A DNA stretch of 64,000 nt from Massariosphaeria phaeospora (taxonomy: Eukaryota > Ascomycota > Dothideomycetes > Pleosporales), in NCBI GenBank assembly GCA_011032825.1, contig JAADJZ010000004.1, positions 1,302,001 through 1,366,000 of the forward strand, given 5' to 3'. The position numbers and the translations under genes are program-made. The notes below the pieces were generated by a model, which was not told where the DNA came from, searched no databases, and worked only from the letters and a program-made list of their open reading frames with translations. Positions 31,178 to 42,303 of this stretch are shown one piece after another; position 1 is the stretch's first letter, and each line of letters begins with the position of its first letter.

Positions 31178-31945
31178 CTAGCGCTCGTCCTTGTGCTCTA
31201 CAAGATCATCCTCGAACTTCCTCCGGTTCTTCGCCCCTCGATATATCCAGCTCTCCGCCTCATCCACATAGCCCACCGTCCGCCCTCTCACATACGTCAG
31301 CCCATCCTGCCCCAACCCATACCCAAGCCCCACCAACAACCCCATGCGAATCGTGCGCGCGGCCGTCACCATAGGAAACAGATTCCACGCGCTCCACAGC
31401 CCGCCCGTCACCATGCCCGCCATAGCACTGCTCACAAAATCGCGGCTCTTCTCCACGCCGCTGCTAATGCGCTTGATGTCCAACTCGTCCACGCCCTCCA
31501 TCTCCTCCAGCGTGCGGCCCGCGCGCCACGTCCCGCGGAACACGTCCATGCTCTCCTCGATGATGAAAAATATCGAGCCCCACGACGCCAGCCACACGCC
31601 CTTGCGCATGCCTTCGCTAATGCCCGCGCGCGACTTGTAGTAGTTCTTCGACTTGTGGTACAGGTACCAGCCCGGGCGCGAGATGGGCAGCCGGTGTGCG
31701 TTTTCGGCGCGGAAGCGGAGGGACGCGAGGCGGCCGGCGGTGCTGGAGCCGAGTGTGAAGCCGCAGACGAAGGAGGTGAAGGCTGCGAGGAGGATGCGCT
31801 TGTCGAAGGTCATGCCGAGGCGTTCGGGGGAGGTGCGGTGGAGGGTTTGGGGAGGGGGTGATGGGAATGGTTGTGATGCGTCGTCTGCTAGCTGGATGGA
31901 TGGCATTATGTGTGGCGGAGCGTTGCTCTCTTGTGGATTCGCCAT
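31178..31945 (-). CDS. Conserved multi-pass membrane protein, possibly Tim17-related
   Basis: A 255-aa single exon from ATG 31945. An in-frame ATG at 32014 would add 23 residues, but a 17-bp tandem duplication lies just before 31945, so the shorter form is preferred. Hydrophobic segments: ILLAAFTSFVCGFTLGSSTAG, GVWLASWGSIFFIIEESMDV and a Gly-rich C-terminal region (AMAGMVTGGLWSAWN, GLLVGLGYGLG). Gly-rich helices with basic loops recall the Tim17/22/23 fold of mitochondrial membrane proteins, but I see no decisive signature. Function unknown. Transcribed away from the gene at 32479, with a shared upstream region between. Confidence 0.7.
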   Translation of the reverse strand: MANPQESNAPPHIMPSIQLADDASQPFPSPPPQTLHRTSPERLGMTFDKRILLAAFTSFVCGFTLGSSTAGRLASLRFRAENAHRLPISRPGWYLYHKSKNYYKSRAGISEGMRKGVWLASWGSIFFIIEESMDVFRGTWRAGRTLEEMEGVDELDIKRISSGVEKSRDFVSSAMAGMVTGGLWSAWNLFPMVTAARTIRMGLLVGLGYGLGQDGLTYVRGRTVGYVDEAESWIYRGAKNRRKFEDDLVEHKDER

Positions 31946-31948
31946 GTT

Positions 31949-31982
31949 GGGCGGTGTTTGAGGTCGGGCGGTGTTTGAGGTC
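31949..31982. repeat. Two perfect 17-bp tandem repeats
   Basis: The unit gggcggtgtttgaggtc occurs twice (31949-31965, 31966-31982), ending 3 bp before the chosen start codon of the minus-strand membrane protein gene. Confidence 0.93.
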
Positions 31983-32478
31983 GAGCGGTGGCAGTCGTCG
32001 AGCTCGGGATGCAAAGCGGAGGTGCTGCGGGGAGAGCTTGAACGGTGCGCGGTTACGTCGACGGCAGCTTGGCGGAACGAGGTATGGGAGCGATTAAAAT
32101 CGTGGAGACTTGGGGTCAGTTAACTCCTAATTCATCCTAGACACGCCAACATAGGATGTGCCATGTTCGGAGTCGTTTTCACAAAACTTCAACCTTTGGA
32201 ATGCAGTTGAGCATGCCAAGACTTCAGTAGACAGGGATTCGCGACCCTCACCTCGACCAGCAACCCCGCGCCCCTTCCGCCACCGACGCGTCTCTACCTA
32301 CAACAGCGACTCAGTCCTACACCATCTGCTTCCCATCGGCCATTCTCCCCCGTTTTCAAGCTCCATTAGTACGGCTCCAACCAACTACAGATACTTGACT
32401 CGTCCCTCTAACACATGCGAATAGCTCCAGCTCCAAAGCTCCACGACCTCCCACCCGCCTCACACTCACACTCACACA

Positions 32479-33075
32479 ATGGCAACGGCACCACCCGACC
32501 CCAAATCCTGGACGCTGCGCCTCAAATCCCGCAAGACCACCGTCCTCCTCCACGTCGACCCGCTCCACACCTTCGAGCACATCAAATCCACGCTACTCAA
32601 AGCCCTACAAGACACCAGTCTCAGAGATCCCGACACGGACCAAGACGTGCCTCTCCCCGAGTCATCGTCAGAGATCGTCCTCGGCCGCCCAGTCGACATC
32701 AACGACGCGCACCAAGGTTTCCAGACCGGACAATGGGAGTACAGCGCTGATGAGGAAGACGTCGAGGAAACAAAGGGCAAGGGCAAGGCCAAAGCAAAGG
32801 CGAAGAAGACGGCCGACGGTGCTCAGTTTGCTGGTGCCGCCAACATGAAGAACTGTCCCAAAGGTGCGAATCTGAAAGATGGCGCCGTCTTGGCGTTTCG
32901 GTGGAGGGGCGATGGCATCTGGAACGGCGAGGGTGATATGGACATAGACGTGAAGGGCGCCAATGCAGAGGGAGAGGAGGTGGACATGTGGGGAGTGCAA
33001 CTTGCGAGTTTCGAGGATAGTTATGAGGTGGACAATGAGGCCGATGTCGGTGGTGGGCCGGAGTTTGAAGAGTAG
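32479..33075 (+). CDS. Small acidic conserved protein, N-terminal ubiquitin-like region
   Basis: A 198-aa single-exon protein. Residues 10-70 (WTLRLKSRKTTVLLHVDPL, then FEHIKSTLLKAL) have the strand-strand-helix order of a beta-grasp fold, but no named family was recognised. A Lys-rich linker (KGKGKAKAKAKK) separates it from an acidic C-terminal half ending in EFEE. No signal peptide or membrane helix, so probably nuclear or cytosolic. It shares a divergent upstream region with the membrane protein gene at 31178-31945. Function not known. Confidence 0.75.
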   Translation: MATAPPDPKSWTLRLKSRKTTVLLHVDPLHTFEHIKSTLLKALQDTSLRDPDTDQDVPLPESSSEIVLGRPVDINDAHQGFQTGQWEYSADEEDVEETKGKGKAKAKAKKTADGAQFAGAANMKNCPKGANLKDGAVLAFRWRGDGIWNGEGDMDIDVKGANAEGEEVDMWGVQLASFEDSYEVDNEADVGGGPEFEE

Positions 33076-34115
33076 GAAGGCTTTGGGAAGAAGACTACGA
33101 GATACCCAGGCACAGGCACCGGCACCGGCACGTGAAAGAAGGAAAAAATCGTGTGTCCGCATTACATGGTGTTTCATGGGTAAGTGCGCGTTTGACTATC
33201 GAGATCCTTGCTCACAGCTTCAGAGTTCACACTGTAAGTCGCAGATGTACACCGGGACGTGATCACTCTCTAGGAACTGCTAGCGTCAAATGTCCAGTGC
33301 TGTTCAATACCACTGTTTGCGCAGTAAAGCATCAGCGCTCAAGTAGATGAGGGTCAAATGCCGCCGGAGTAATATCAAATCCGCAACCTCAGATCAATTG
33401 CAATATCAGCGGTCGCTTTGAATCTAAGTTGATCTTTTCCAATCAAAATTTCTTACAAGTTTAAACAAAGCGCTGAAGGTTGAATGGGTTTACGGATGAG
33501 TGACAGAGGTGTTCCTGCTCACCTACGCAGTTGAGTCTCATATTGGGCTCGGATTGACGACCTCCGACCAATTAAAACCCTTTTCTCTAACGCCGTTTCG
33601 CCACCAGCGCACGTCATGTCAGCATATATACCTACGTTGAGGAACCAGACATACAAATGAAACGGACTAAACTGTATACGGAACTCAACTGGATCTAACA
33701 GTTCTACACGGAGTATCCAATGCAGTAATGGAGACAATAGAGGATGCCTTCAAACCAGCTTTCAAGTGAAGCTTTCTCAGTTTACTACTGTCATATTTGC
33801 GAATTGTATTCATTGACACGCCCAATTTCAGTACACCTTTCGACACGCTAGGGGTACCCATCTCGAGTTTACGATGGATACGGGACGGCTACCGCGTCCG
33901 TTGAGCTCAAAGCAGGGGGTCGTATGGACTCGGTCCAGGCTAGCCACCCTGAAAAGGAGGCGCCTTGGGTAGCCTATCGCTCATCCACTCATTTAGGCGG
34001 ATTGTCGTGGGCGTTAATCTGCCTTGGCTTCGTCTTGTCTTTTCTTTACTGTTGAATTTCCTATAGAGCTAACCACGCTTCCTCTTACTACAAATATAGC
34101 GTTCATGAAGATCGC
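33076..34115. other. Intergenic, no supported gene
   Basis: About 1 kb between the small acidic protein and the first kinase relic. No motif-bearing frame on either strand. Confidence 0.5.
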
Positions 34116-35147
34116 ATGAGTTTAGAAGCCGTAATGTCTGCGCCAACTACGACGTTAACTACAAAACTGAAGGGGTACTGCAGGGGACACCTGGCTGAGC
34201 CTATCCTATGGATTCCCAAAACTGACAAAGAAAACTATTACCAAGTCGCAGAGTGGAAAAGCCTCAAGGCTTGCGACATCGATGCCGAATTGATCGGTCG
34301 AGGCAGCAAAGGGACGACCGTTCACAGTGCTACACTGGAAGTCAATAAGGAAATATTTGCTATAAAATCCCTCCAACCGCTCGAACATGACGACAGCAAT
34401 GAAGTTGAGCAGATAGTACGTAATAAGGTCAATATTCTTCGACGTTCAATCATCATCACATCGTCCGAGCCATTGGGCTCGTCAAATTCAGTAAGGGTTT
34501 CGGCGTCTTTCTTTCTCCGCTGGCGACATGTAATCTGAAAACAATTCTCCAAGGTTTCGGGAATAGCACCGCAGCGCAAACACGCCTACTTCAGTCTGGC
34601 TTTCCAGATTTGCGTCTTTTCCTGCTATCCACCGTGGGTTGTCTATCGTTTGCACTCGAGTATATCCACGATAACAATGTCCGTTACAAGGACATCAAAC
34701 CTGGCAATATTGTGTTTGACGGACGTCGCGGACTTTTCGCGGACTTTGGTATATCTAGAATTTATACCGAAACGACGACTACTGGTACAAAGGACGATAC
34801 GCGACGTAGCGCAAGAGTATGTTGGATCTCATCTGATATTAACGCACTACTAATCGGTTCTAGGGGGCACCCCCGGAAGTTCTTGGTTATGAATATAAGA
34901 ACAGGAAGCACGATATTTTTCCCTTGGTTGTGTCTTCGTCGAAATATCCCCTTACTATGAGAACTCGTCGAAGAAGGGACAACGTCGCATTCCGGACCAA
35001 AAGTACGCCAAAAATATCCCCAGCACGTTAGACTTCATTGGTTTTCTTCTTAATGAGCAATGCGACGCACAGATGTTTCGATTACTGGATCATATACTCC
35101 AACCACATCATGAGGATCGACCAGAAGCGCGCGATGTCTGGGAATGA
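34116..35147 (+). pseudogene. Protein kinase relic 1, with frameshifts
   Basis: The N lobe is readable from 34116: a glycine-rich loop (LIGRGSKGTTVHSATL) and a beta-3 Lys (FAIKSL). Near 34446 the frame shifts by one, after which NHHHIVRAIGLV and the rest of the kinase continue. The catalytic loop reads YKDIKPGNIVF, so the usual His-Arg of HRD is replaced while the Asp remains. DFG is present (FADFGISR). A 47-nt intron (GTATGT...TAG, about 34817-34863) precedes APPEVLGYE (the APE motif). A second frameshift, in the HDIF...LGCVFVE segment near 34920, again needs one base. The C lobe ends RPEARDVWE. The two frameshifts make it a pseudogene. Confidence 0.8.
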
Positions 35148-35399
35148 GCGGCGACAATGAAGTTCGATCGTAGTTTAGATGATGAGTTCGTCACATCGTT
35201 TTGTGGCGCCTGTTGTCTTTCCATGCTCTCCACCGATGCAGTGTTCATCTCTGACCTACCGGTATAAGATGGCCCGCCAAGTGCTTGTCGTCGCGAGAAG
35301 CACATCGACCCGACCGGCAGCGACCGTACAAGCAAAGACGCGTCTTTTACTCGCACGAATCGGAAGCAAAATAACCCAGAGCCTTACCAGTGGCGAAGA

Positions 35400-36070
35400 A
35401 ATATTCGAGCGAGTAATCATGCACTCCTCGACGAGGTCCGCGGTTTCGAGACGACCAGTTTCTGCCGTAAAAGGACTTTTTTCTCAGGATGACGGCCGGG
35501 AAGCGGCGATCGAAGACTGAAGCCGAAATCCTTCTTATCCTTCGAGAGCGTCGAGCAACGAACTCTGTGCATATCATCAGCCTGGATAGTACCTACGCGT
35601 TTCCCGGATCACGTCGGCTTATTGATGAAGCCGGCTCCCAAATATAAGCTCTGGGACTTCTTGGCACTCGCTGAGCGTCCATGTCCTGGCCGAGACAACT
35701 TGGAAGACCGCGCAAGCCTGTTGCTCCAATCCTACGGCTGCCTAGCTAAAGCTGTCTACCGCATTCACAGTCAACAGACAACACATAGGGGAAATAACCG
35801 CAGCCAATATCTTCGTCGGAGCCGATAACCGAATCTTCTTGGGCGAATTTAGTCCGGCGAGCGTTCGGAGAAGGAAAAGTGAGGTGGCATACGCACATAC
35901 CTACAAGGAACTCCATAGACAGGTAAGCAGGGCCTCTGTCACTTTTCGTTTTTGGGTTTAACCTTTGATAGGATCATCAGTACATGGCACCAGGTGCCGG
36001 ACCACTCGCAAAGTATTTCCAAGATATCTAGTCCCTCGGAATCGTCTTCTTCGAAATGAACACGGTACGC
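35400..36070 (+). pseudogene. Protein kinase relic 2, with stops and lost catalytic residues
   Basis: Fragments in shifting frames still follow kinase order. FCRKRTFF resembles a beta-3 Lys strand and EAEILLILRERR the alpha-C helix with its Glu. Next come a hinge-like KYKLWDFLA and the catalytic-loop remnant THRGITAANIFVG (HRG where HRD is expected). LGEFSPA stands where DFG should be. After an intron (GTAAGC...TAG, about 35921-35971) come YMAPGAGP and DI-stop-SLGIVFFEM. The TAG at 36029-36031 stands for the conserved Trp of DIWSLG. It follows relic 1 in the same direction, so the two could be an old tandem pair. Catalytic residues and frame are lost. Confidence 0.68.
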
Positions 36071-37098
36071 CTTGGGCGAACTCGCCACCAAATGCAGCAA
36101 TTCGTTTCCAAGGACCAGGGGGGGTAGATTCCATGACTACGCGAAGCACGCCCAGAACCTCCAGCCGTGGCTGCAACACTTGATGCCGACCGACGTCGCA
36201 AAACGGATGCCGTTTTGTGAAGCTGCTCGAGGACACGACGAGACCCAACGACGTGGAGCGGTCGGGCGCCGCTGGGGTCTTGCAGATTCTGCACACTTCT
36301 GAGCAGGGCCGGTTTTGTGGAACTCTTTGCCGCGCGCCGATTGATCTTTTGGCGGAGAGCGAGGCTATAGATACCTTGTCGCTGAATGAACTTGCGAGCA
36401 GCGCATGATAAGATAAGAAGCGGATATCGGGCACTGGACGGAGTCTTTACGCGGACCGCTACGGCTCTAGTGATACACGCATGCGTTATGATAGGTCTCT
36501 TATCTGGTAATGTGCGTTCTAGTCGTTCGGAAGCGTATCGAGAATTGTCGCTCATGGTTGGAAGATTTAGGCATACCATAGCATATCTCAAGGAATATGT
36601 ACATCTTCGCATAACAAGTAGACGAATGTTTAGACAGTCTTGTTTCTTGCTATACATAGCTGTTGAAAACGTCCCTATTATTCATGCTACGTAGGCATAA
36701 CTTGATATAGGGGAACTTAGAAGCAGTGCGAAAACCAAAAGTTTCTAGAACTTGTGGAAGCTCTTTGATTTCGTCTTGCAGCGAGGTAGTAGTACGGCGA
36801 GACGTCAAATGTTCGATTCTCGGGGGAGGATATATAGAGTAGGGATTGAAAAGGCTTTGATAAGGGACAGTGGGGATCCATATTCGGGAAGTGCTACGGG
36901 GACATGCGGAGGCCTATCTCGTTCATCATAGCAACTTGCTGCTGTATATGATATGTGGTCGGCTAGTAATGTTCCATGTTTAATCGGGACATGCTACTTA
37001 AGAAGCATAAGCATCGAATCGAGCACCAAACTTCTTCTAACTCTCTCTCTCTATTTATATATGCATACCTACATCACTTACAAGTCCAGCACCACCCC
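36071..37098. other. Intergenic, no supported gene
   Basis: Tail of the degraded kinase region and the 3' flank of the carboxylesterase gene. No supported feature. Confidence 0.5.
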
Positions 37099-38940
37099 TC
37101 AAAAATGCATATCCTCAAAAAACTCCTTCCAAACGCCACACTTCCCCGTCGTATCCTTCACCAGCCCAACCCCCGCCCCGCCATCAACCCCAAAACTCAT
37201 CACATCCGCCTCCTCGCCCTCCCCGCCATTCCGCACCGTGCGCCACCCCTCGATCGGCGGCTTGCTCGGGTCCTTCGCAAAGCTTGCCCACGCTCCGCGC
37301 ATCGTGTTGCTGAGGGCGATCTCTTCAGGCGTGATGGGTGCGCCGGGCGTGAAGAGCAGGTCCTCGTATGTCGAGAAGACGAGCGGGATGTCGGATGTGT
37401 GCCAGGCGCGCTGGTACTCGAGGGGGAAGGTGAGGTTGGAGGAATTGACGACGGAGGGCGGAAGCGTGATGCGCGTGTTGGGGAAGGTGGCGTTGTAGAG
37501 GTAGCGGTAGGTGGGGACATGGAGGGTGGAGTCGTTGGCGAGGAGGAGGGCGGGCTGCGGGGGTGGGGGGTTAGTCTATCTTAGTAGGTGGGTTGGGGGA
37601 GTGTGAGAATACGTACGCAATGGAAATTCCAGTCAGTGTGGATGTGTGTTAATTGTGTTAGGTTGTCATATCGCCCTTCAGAACCGATCGGGTACGCGGC
37701 TAGGATCTCTGCTTTTAGTTCGGTGCGGTTGTTGAAGGTGGCGTTCATGTACTTCTCCACATTGCTGCCGGCTTTGATGGCGTAGTAACTTCCGTCTTGG
37801 ACGTTGGTGCCGCTGATGACAGGCACCGGAGCAAAGTTGCCTGATGCCCGCCTCAAGCGTGGATCGCTTACGAAGGTGATATTATCGCAAGCTTGACCAG
37901 AGAACCCGGAAGCGGAGAATGTTTCTTGGACGTCTTTGATCAGCGTGGCAGGCTTGGTCTTTGCGCAGGCGAACTGGTCTGTGGCGTTCGCACATCCTAT
38001 CTCGCCTGTGAAGTTATTCCAGGCCGAGTAGTTTGTGTTGTTACAGTTCGCGACTGGGAGCCATGTATACGTGCCGCTCATCATGATGGCGGCCTGGAAT
38101 GGTGGAGTGGAGTTGCGACCATATGCAGTCAGGAGGACATCTACACTTGTAGCTCCAGCACTTTGGCCAAATATGGTAACGCGTTTAGGATCTCCGCCGA
38201 ATGCATGGATGTTTTCTTGCACCCAATCGAGGGCTAGCCGCTGGTCAAGCAGGCCAAGATTGCGTTCGGTCAAGTTTGTGACGGCGGGAAAGAAAGGCCA
38301 ACCAAAGACTGGATAATGTTAGACGAGTTCCCTTAGCTTGGAATACGGACGTGGCATTACCGTTGGTTCGATAGTTCACACTAACGACAATTACATTCTC
38401 CAGAGCAGCAAAGTGCGATCCATCATACATCGGTTGGCCAGCATTGCCAAACCTCAGTCCTCCACCGTACAACCAGAATAGAACGGCGCGTGGAGGTTCC
38501 GATGGAGCCACTGGTCTTGAAGGCGCCCATACATTGAGATATAGACAATCCTCACTCTCTTCTGGCGGCGGATTGTTGTAAATCTGCTCCACGAAAGAAC
38601 GCTGCGATTTGGGGGCTGCGAGGAATTAGGTCAAGCCACGCATCTCAATTGGATAAAATGTCAACATACTAAACGTCTGTATGCACGAAGGTTTGAAGGC
38701 AGTTGTATACAAGCCACCCAGCCATTTCTTTGGTGGCTGGGGCACCGCCCATCGCCTCTCCCCAACCGGCGGCTCGGAAAAGGGAATACCCAGAAACTTG
38801 TCAACCGTTGCGGTAGTTCCAGTGACACTACTCGTCGTCCCAACGATCACTCCATCTCTAGTCGAAACAATGGGGGCTACACCCTGGACTGAGCAGCCCA
38901 GGGCAGCGGAAATAAGGCTAGGAAGCAAATAGGCAAACAT
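37099..38940 (-). CDS. Secreted type B carboxylesterase/lipase
   Basis: Four exons (38940-38670, 38615-38361, 38308-37617, 37554-37099) join in phase to 557 aa, the usual size. The start at 38940 gives a signal peptide ([15 protein letters not shown]); ATGs further upstream would bury it. Family marks: [25 protein letters not shown], an oxyanion-hole loop YGGGLRFG (HGGGF in most relatives, so His is replaced by Tyr), the nucleophile GQSAGA, and a late His in [10 protein letters not shown] as catalytic base. Several NxT/S sites ([20 protein letters not shown]) fit secretion. It would hydrolyse carboxylic esters outside the cell or in the secretory pathway; the substrate is unknown. Confidence 0.92.
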
Positions 38941-40267
38941 GGAGATGGGAAAAATTGACGTGAAAACGAGAAATGATTGCCGTGCGGTTAATATAAGGGT
39001 CATACCTCGTCGGGTGGGGAATTGCTGGTTGGGGTTACGCATGGGGCTGGTTTCCCCGCATTGCTGCAGCAGGTTGCCCCAAACGGCAGGGAAGATATCG
39101 CCACTGATATACCGGATATGAAGACATGGTTGTCATTCGTGAGATTGACCATACGAAGATCACCCATCCGGATTGGGGTTAGTAGTTGATCGAATTCGCA
39201 TCACTCGCACGGCGCACATGATAATGGGGTTACCGTATATGCCGAAGCCAAGGGAATGCACGCTTATAGTGTGATGCAAAGGGAAGGTGGCGAGTGGGTA
39301 AATATGTGGCCGTTGTTGCGTCTGATATTTGAGATGGATTGGAAGTTGGTTGATGAAGAGACGAAAGTCTGGACTGCAGGTGCGACGAACGGAGGACAAC
39401 ATTGAAGGCTAAATCGCATTAGGTTAGGCTGGTCAATCCTAGCCTCTTATCCTCTTTCACAACTTGTACGGCTGCTATTATAGACGGATGGCCATGTCGT
39501 CTTGAGTTAATCCAGCTCATTATTGCAACACTGCCATTTCATCGACAGCCAACAATACAGGCAGTTCTTCTGACCTCCCAAAACCTAATATTCCCTGGCT
39601 TCCCGCCGACTTCGTTTTGTATCCTCTATTTTGTGTAGTTGATACCTTCCCACTAAGTATGGGGTTCCGTACGTGCCGCACATCAGCATCAACGTTTCGT
39701 GCTTACAGCTCGTACAAGATGAGCTCTGGCCCATGGACCGAGTCGTGTTTGATAAACATCAAGTCGATCTGAGCAATCTCGCTTTCTCGCGACCCTAAAT
39801 TTTGGACGTCCAAATGAGAACATTCGAGGTCTAAGCTCGGCAAAAGAAAGACTCTCCCAGCTATGTCTTTCTTCGTGTCCCTCTGGGCCTTGTGGTAATG
39901 TCTCTAATTTTGGAGGCTGATATCGTGTATCGAAGCTCGGATACAGTCTGTAGGGAAGATCCTTCGAGCGTTTCGGATGAAGAAGAAGTTGTACTCCTCA
40001 AATATGCGACTTGTGGACTGGGGCACTGTTGGACTGTTGGACCAAGAGTTACGATTGGACACGTGAAGTGGTTGCGCGTCCTGAATCGGGGTGCGGCTAT
40101 GGAGCCGACGAGTGGACAACTTCCGCGTAGGATTAATGTTCAAAAACCATCCAAGAGACTCGCTGAGGTTCCGTCTGGCCGTTTGTAACAGGGGAGCTTT
40201 TCATATGAAGAACCGGTTTGGGTAAAAGTGTTTGTAGGTATGTCTTCCAGTACACCATCATCCACAG
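38941..40267. other. Intergenic, no confident gene
   Basis: 1.3 kb between the carboxylesterase start and the receptor-kinase-like gene's 3' end. A plus-strand frame at 39892-40188 is open for 98 codons but has no motif, no clear start context and no exon chain. I leave it unannotated. Confidence 0.5.
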
Positions 40268-42303
40268 TTAGGATATGGCCTTCGCCGCTGGCTCAGCTGC
40301 ACCGAGGAGTTCCGGGCCCAGATCACACTTCAAGCACCTCAGCGGCTTCGTACAATTGGCCATAACCTCCGAAGTCGGTCTCCGTGCCGGATCACAATGA
40401 AGAAGGTGAGGAAGTTCGGCCAGGAACATCTGGCTCGCCTTTCGGTCAGTTTCGGAGATCGCATTGACGAAAGCTTGTTTATCGATTCTCCATAGCCATG
40501 TTTGCATCGCTACGATATTGGCCTGGTACGATGTGTCGCCGCTTGGGTCTCCTCGTAGGCTCCGCACCTCTGCCTTTCTGTTACAGGAAGCGGTGGAAAA
40601 AATCGTAGCTAGCATCTCCGTGTACACGCAGCCCAGCGAGAACATGTCGGCATTGAATCCACGCTTCGATTGCATGACTACTTCGGGCGCGGCATAGGTG
40701 CGAGTGAACGCGGTCCAAGAGTCCGTCTCAGCTTCTTCGGGACAGTTGTACGAACGAGCGATTCCGAAGTCTGCGACGTATACCTTGAATTCCTCTAACA
40801 TATTTGTTCGGCGTACGAGGAGGTTCTTGGGCTTGATATCCATGTGTTTGATGTTCATCCGATGGATGTAATAGATCGCATTTGAAAGACATCCAAAGAA
40901 GGTTTTCAATGCCGAAACTCTTCCTATGTGTTCGTAAGAGCCAGGGAAGTCATCGGGATCAGAGAGCCGATCTAGTGTGTCATCCATAAACTCCTCTAGG
41001 TTCCATTCCGTGACTGGGTGGAGTAAGATGGAAAGATCATTACGGACAATGTATGTCCCAACCACCTGAACAAGATGGTTGTTTTGCAATCGTTGTAGGT
41101 GTGTGACTTCTTTGACAGCATCGTAGCAGGTCAACTGTTTGTTACACCTGACCTTCTTTCGTGCTAAGAGGACTCCGCGCCATCGGACGCTCTCTACCAA
41201 TGCGGTAGCACTGTGACCGATAATCTTTTCGGAAACCAGTGGTACAGTGTCCTCATCTTCAACCGTATACTCCACGTGTTGACCCTTCCCGGACCAATCC
41301 AAGGCTTCCGTAGGACCTCGGATGATGCCCTTGGCTTGTAGATGGTGGTACCAGTTGCTCCGAGGTGCTGCGATAGAATGGAAATCGGAGACTGGTTCTT
41401 CGAGTGATGGTTTCCTTTCTGGTCCGGAGTCTATAAAGTGGTGTCTCTTCTTCGGGATATGGCGTCTACGCCGCAAGACGATGAACAGACAAAGCGCAAT
41501 GAGAACGGGTAGGACCATACCTATTCCCACGAGCGCTATTTTCAATTGCTGTAGGCGTGCCGGACCCTTGAGGATTGTGAGTCTACGATAGTTTGAGGAA
41601 AAGAGGCGTTGGAACTCACTCTGTATACCGCATCGCCTCTGATCGGATCGATATTTCTTTTGTCGATGGTCGGGGACAGCAGAGTGTCCGTTGCACCGAC
41701 TTTACGCAATGCAATGCCGTCTATAGGATGTGCATAAGCGTATATCTCCCGATGCTCCCTTATAGATGGAACCGTGTAGGTAAAGGTATAATCCCCATGA
41801 TCTAATGGGTAGTGTTTGATGTCAAAAGAGTTGGTTTGGAGCTCGCTAAGACACACTCCGCGACTGAATGGCCTTTCCGGAACTGTAATGTGTGGAGCAC
41901 GGAAGGAATAAGACCTCAATCTGTTAGAAGACAAAATAATTGACGTTGGAGAATGTCTTACGGAGGGCAGCAAACAATGTGTAATTCAGAACCCGTAGAC
42001 GCCGTGGAGACCGTACGGTGATTGAATGGGCAAACGATTGGGCTGAAGGCAGCCGACAGTCCCGCTCATAGAATCGATATAGCTGACCATGAACTCTGGT
42101 GGATAGCAGTTTGAGAAGGTTATGCCGAGAGCAGGAACCGGATCGTTATTCCAGACCTCGTCTGACGGTGTTGACCTCAGCATAGTGAGCGAGTCAGTAC
42201 ATGGAGGTGGAGGCATGAAAGTTGTTGTGATCGATGGAGTGCCCTTCGGGGAAGCATCCAAGGCTGAAGTACGAGGCGGGTTCGTAAGGAATAAAATAAA
42301 CAT
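40268..42303 (-). CDS. Receptor-like protein: Cys-containing ectodomain, one membrane helix, cytosolic protein kinase (ectodomain frameshift)
   Basis: Exons 42303-41962, 41920-41620 and 41566-40268. The ectodomain has the layout of a fungal membrane-protein family: CYPPEF, then FSPIVCP, VCCPP and YAHPIDGIALR. One frameshift near 42055-42075 separates CYPPEF...SYIDS from FSPIVCP; no intron explains it. After GPARLQQLK comes a membrane helix (IALVGIGMVLPVLIALCLFIVL) with a stop-transfer RRRR. The cytosolic part is an intact kinase: ARKK Lys, KEVTHL alpha-C Glu, catalytic loop HMDIKPKN, ADFG and AAPEVV. Exon phases from ectodomain to helix and kinase agree. The RD Arg is Met, making it a non-RD kinase. 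The gene may be broken or the frameshift may be a sequencing error. Confidence 0.68.

Noticed and set aside
39892..40188. A 98-codon plus-strand frame
   Set aside because: No domain, no conserved start and no intron pattern; close to the length expected by chance here.
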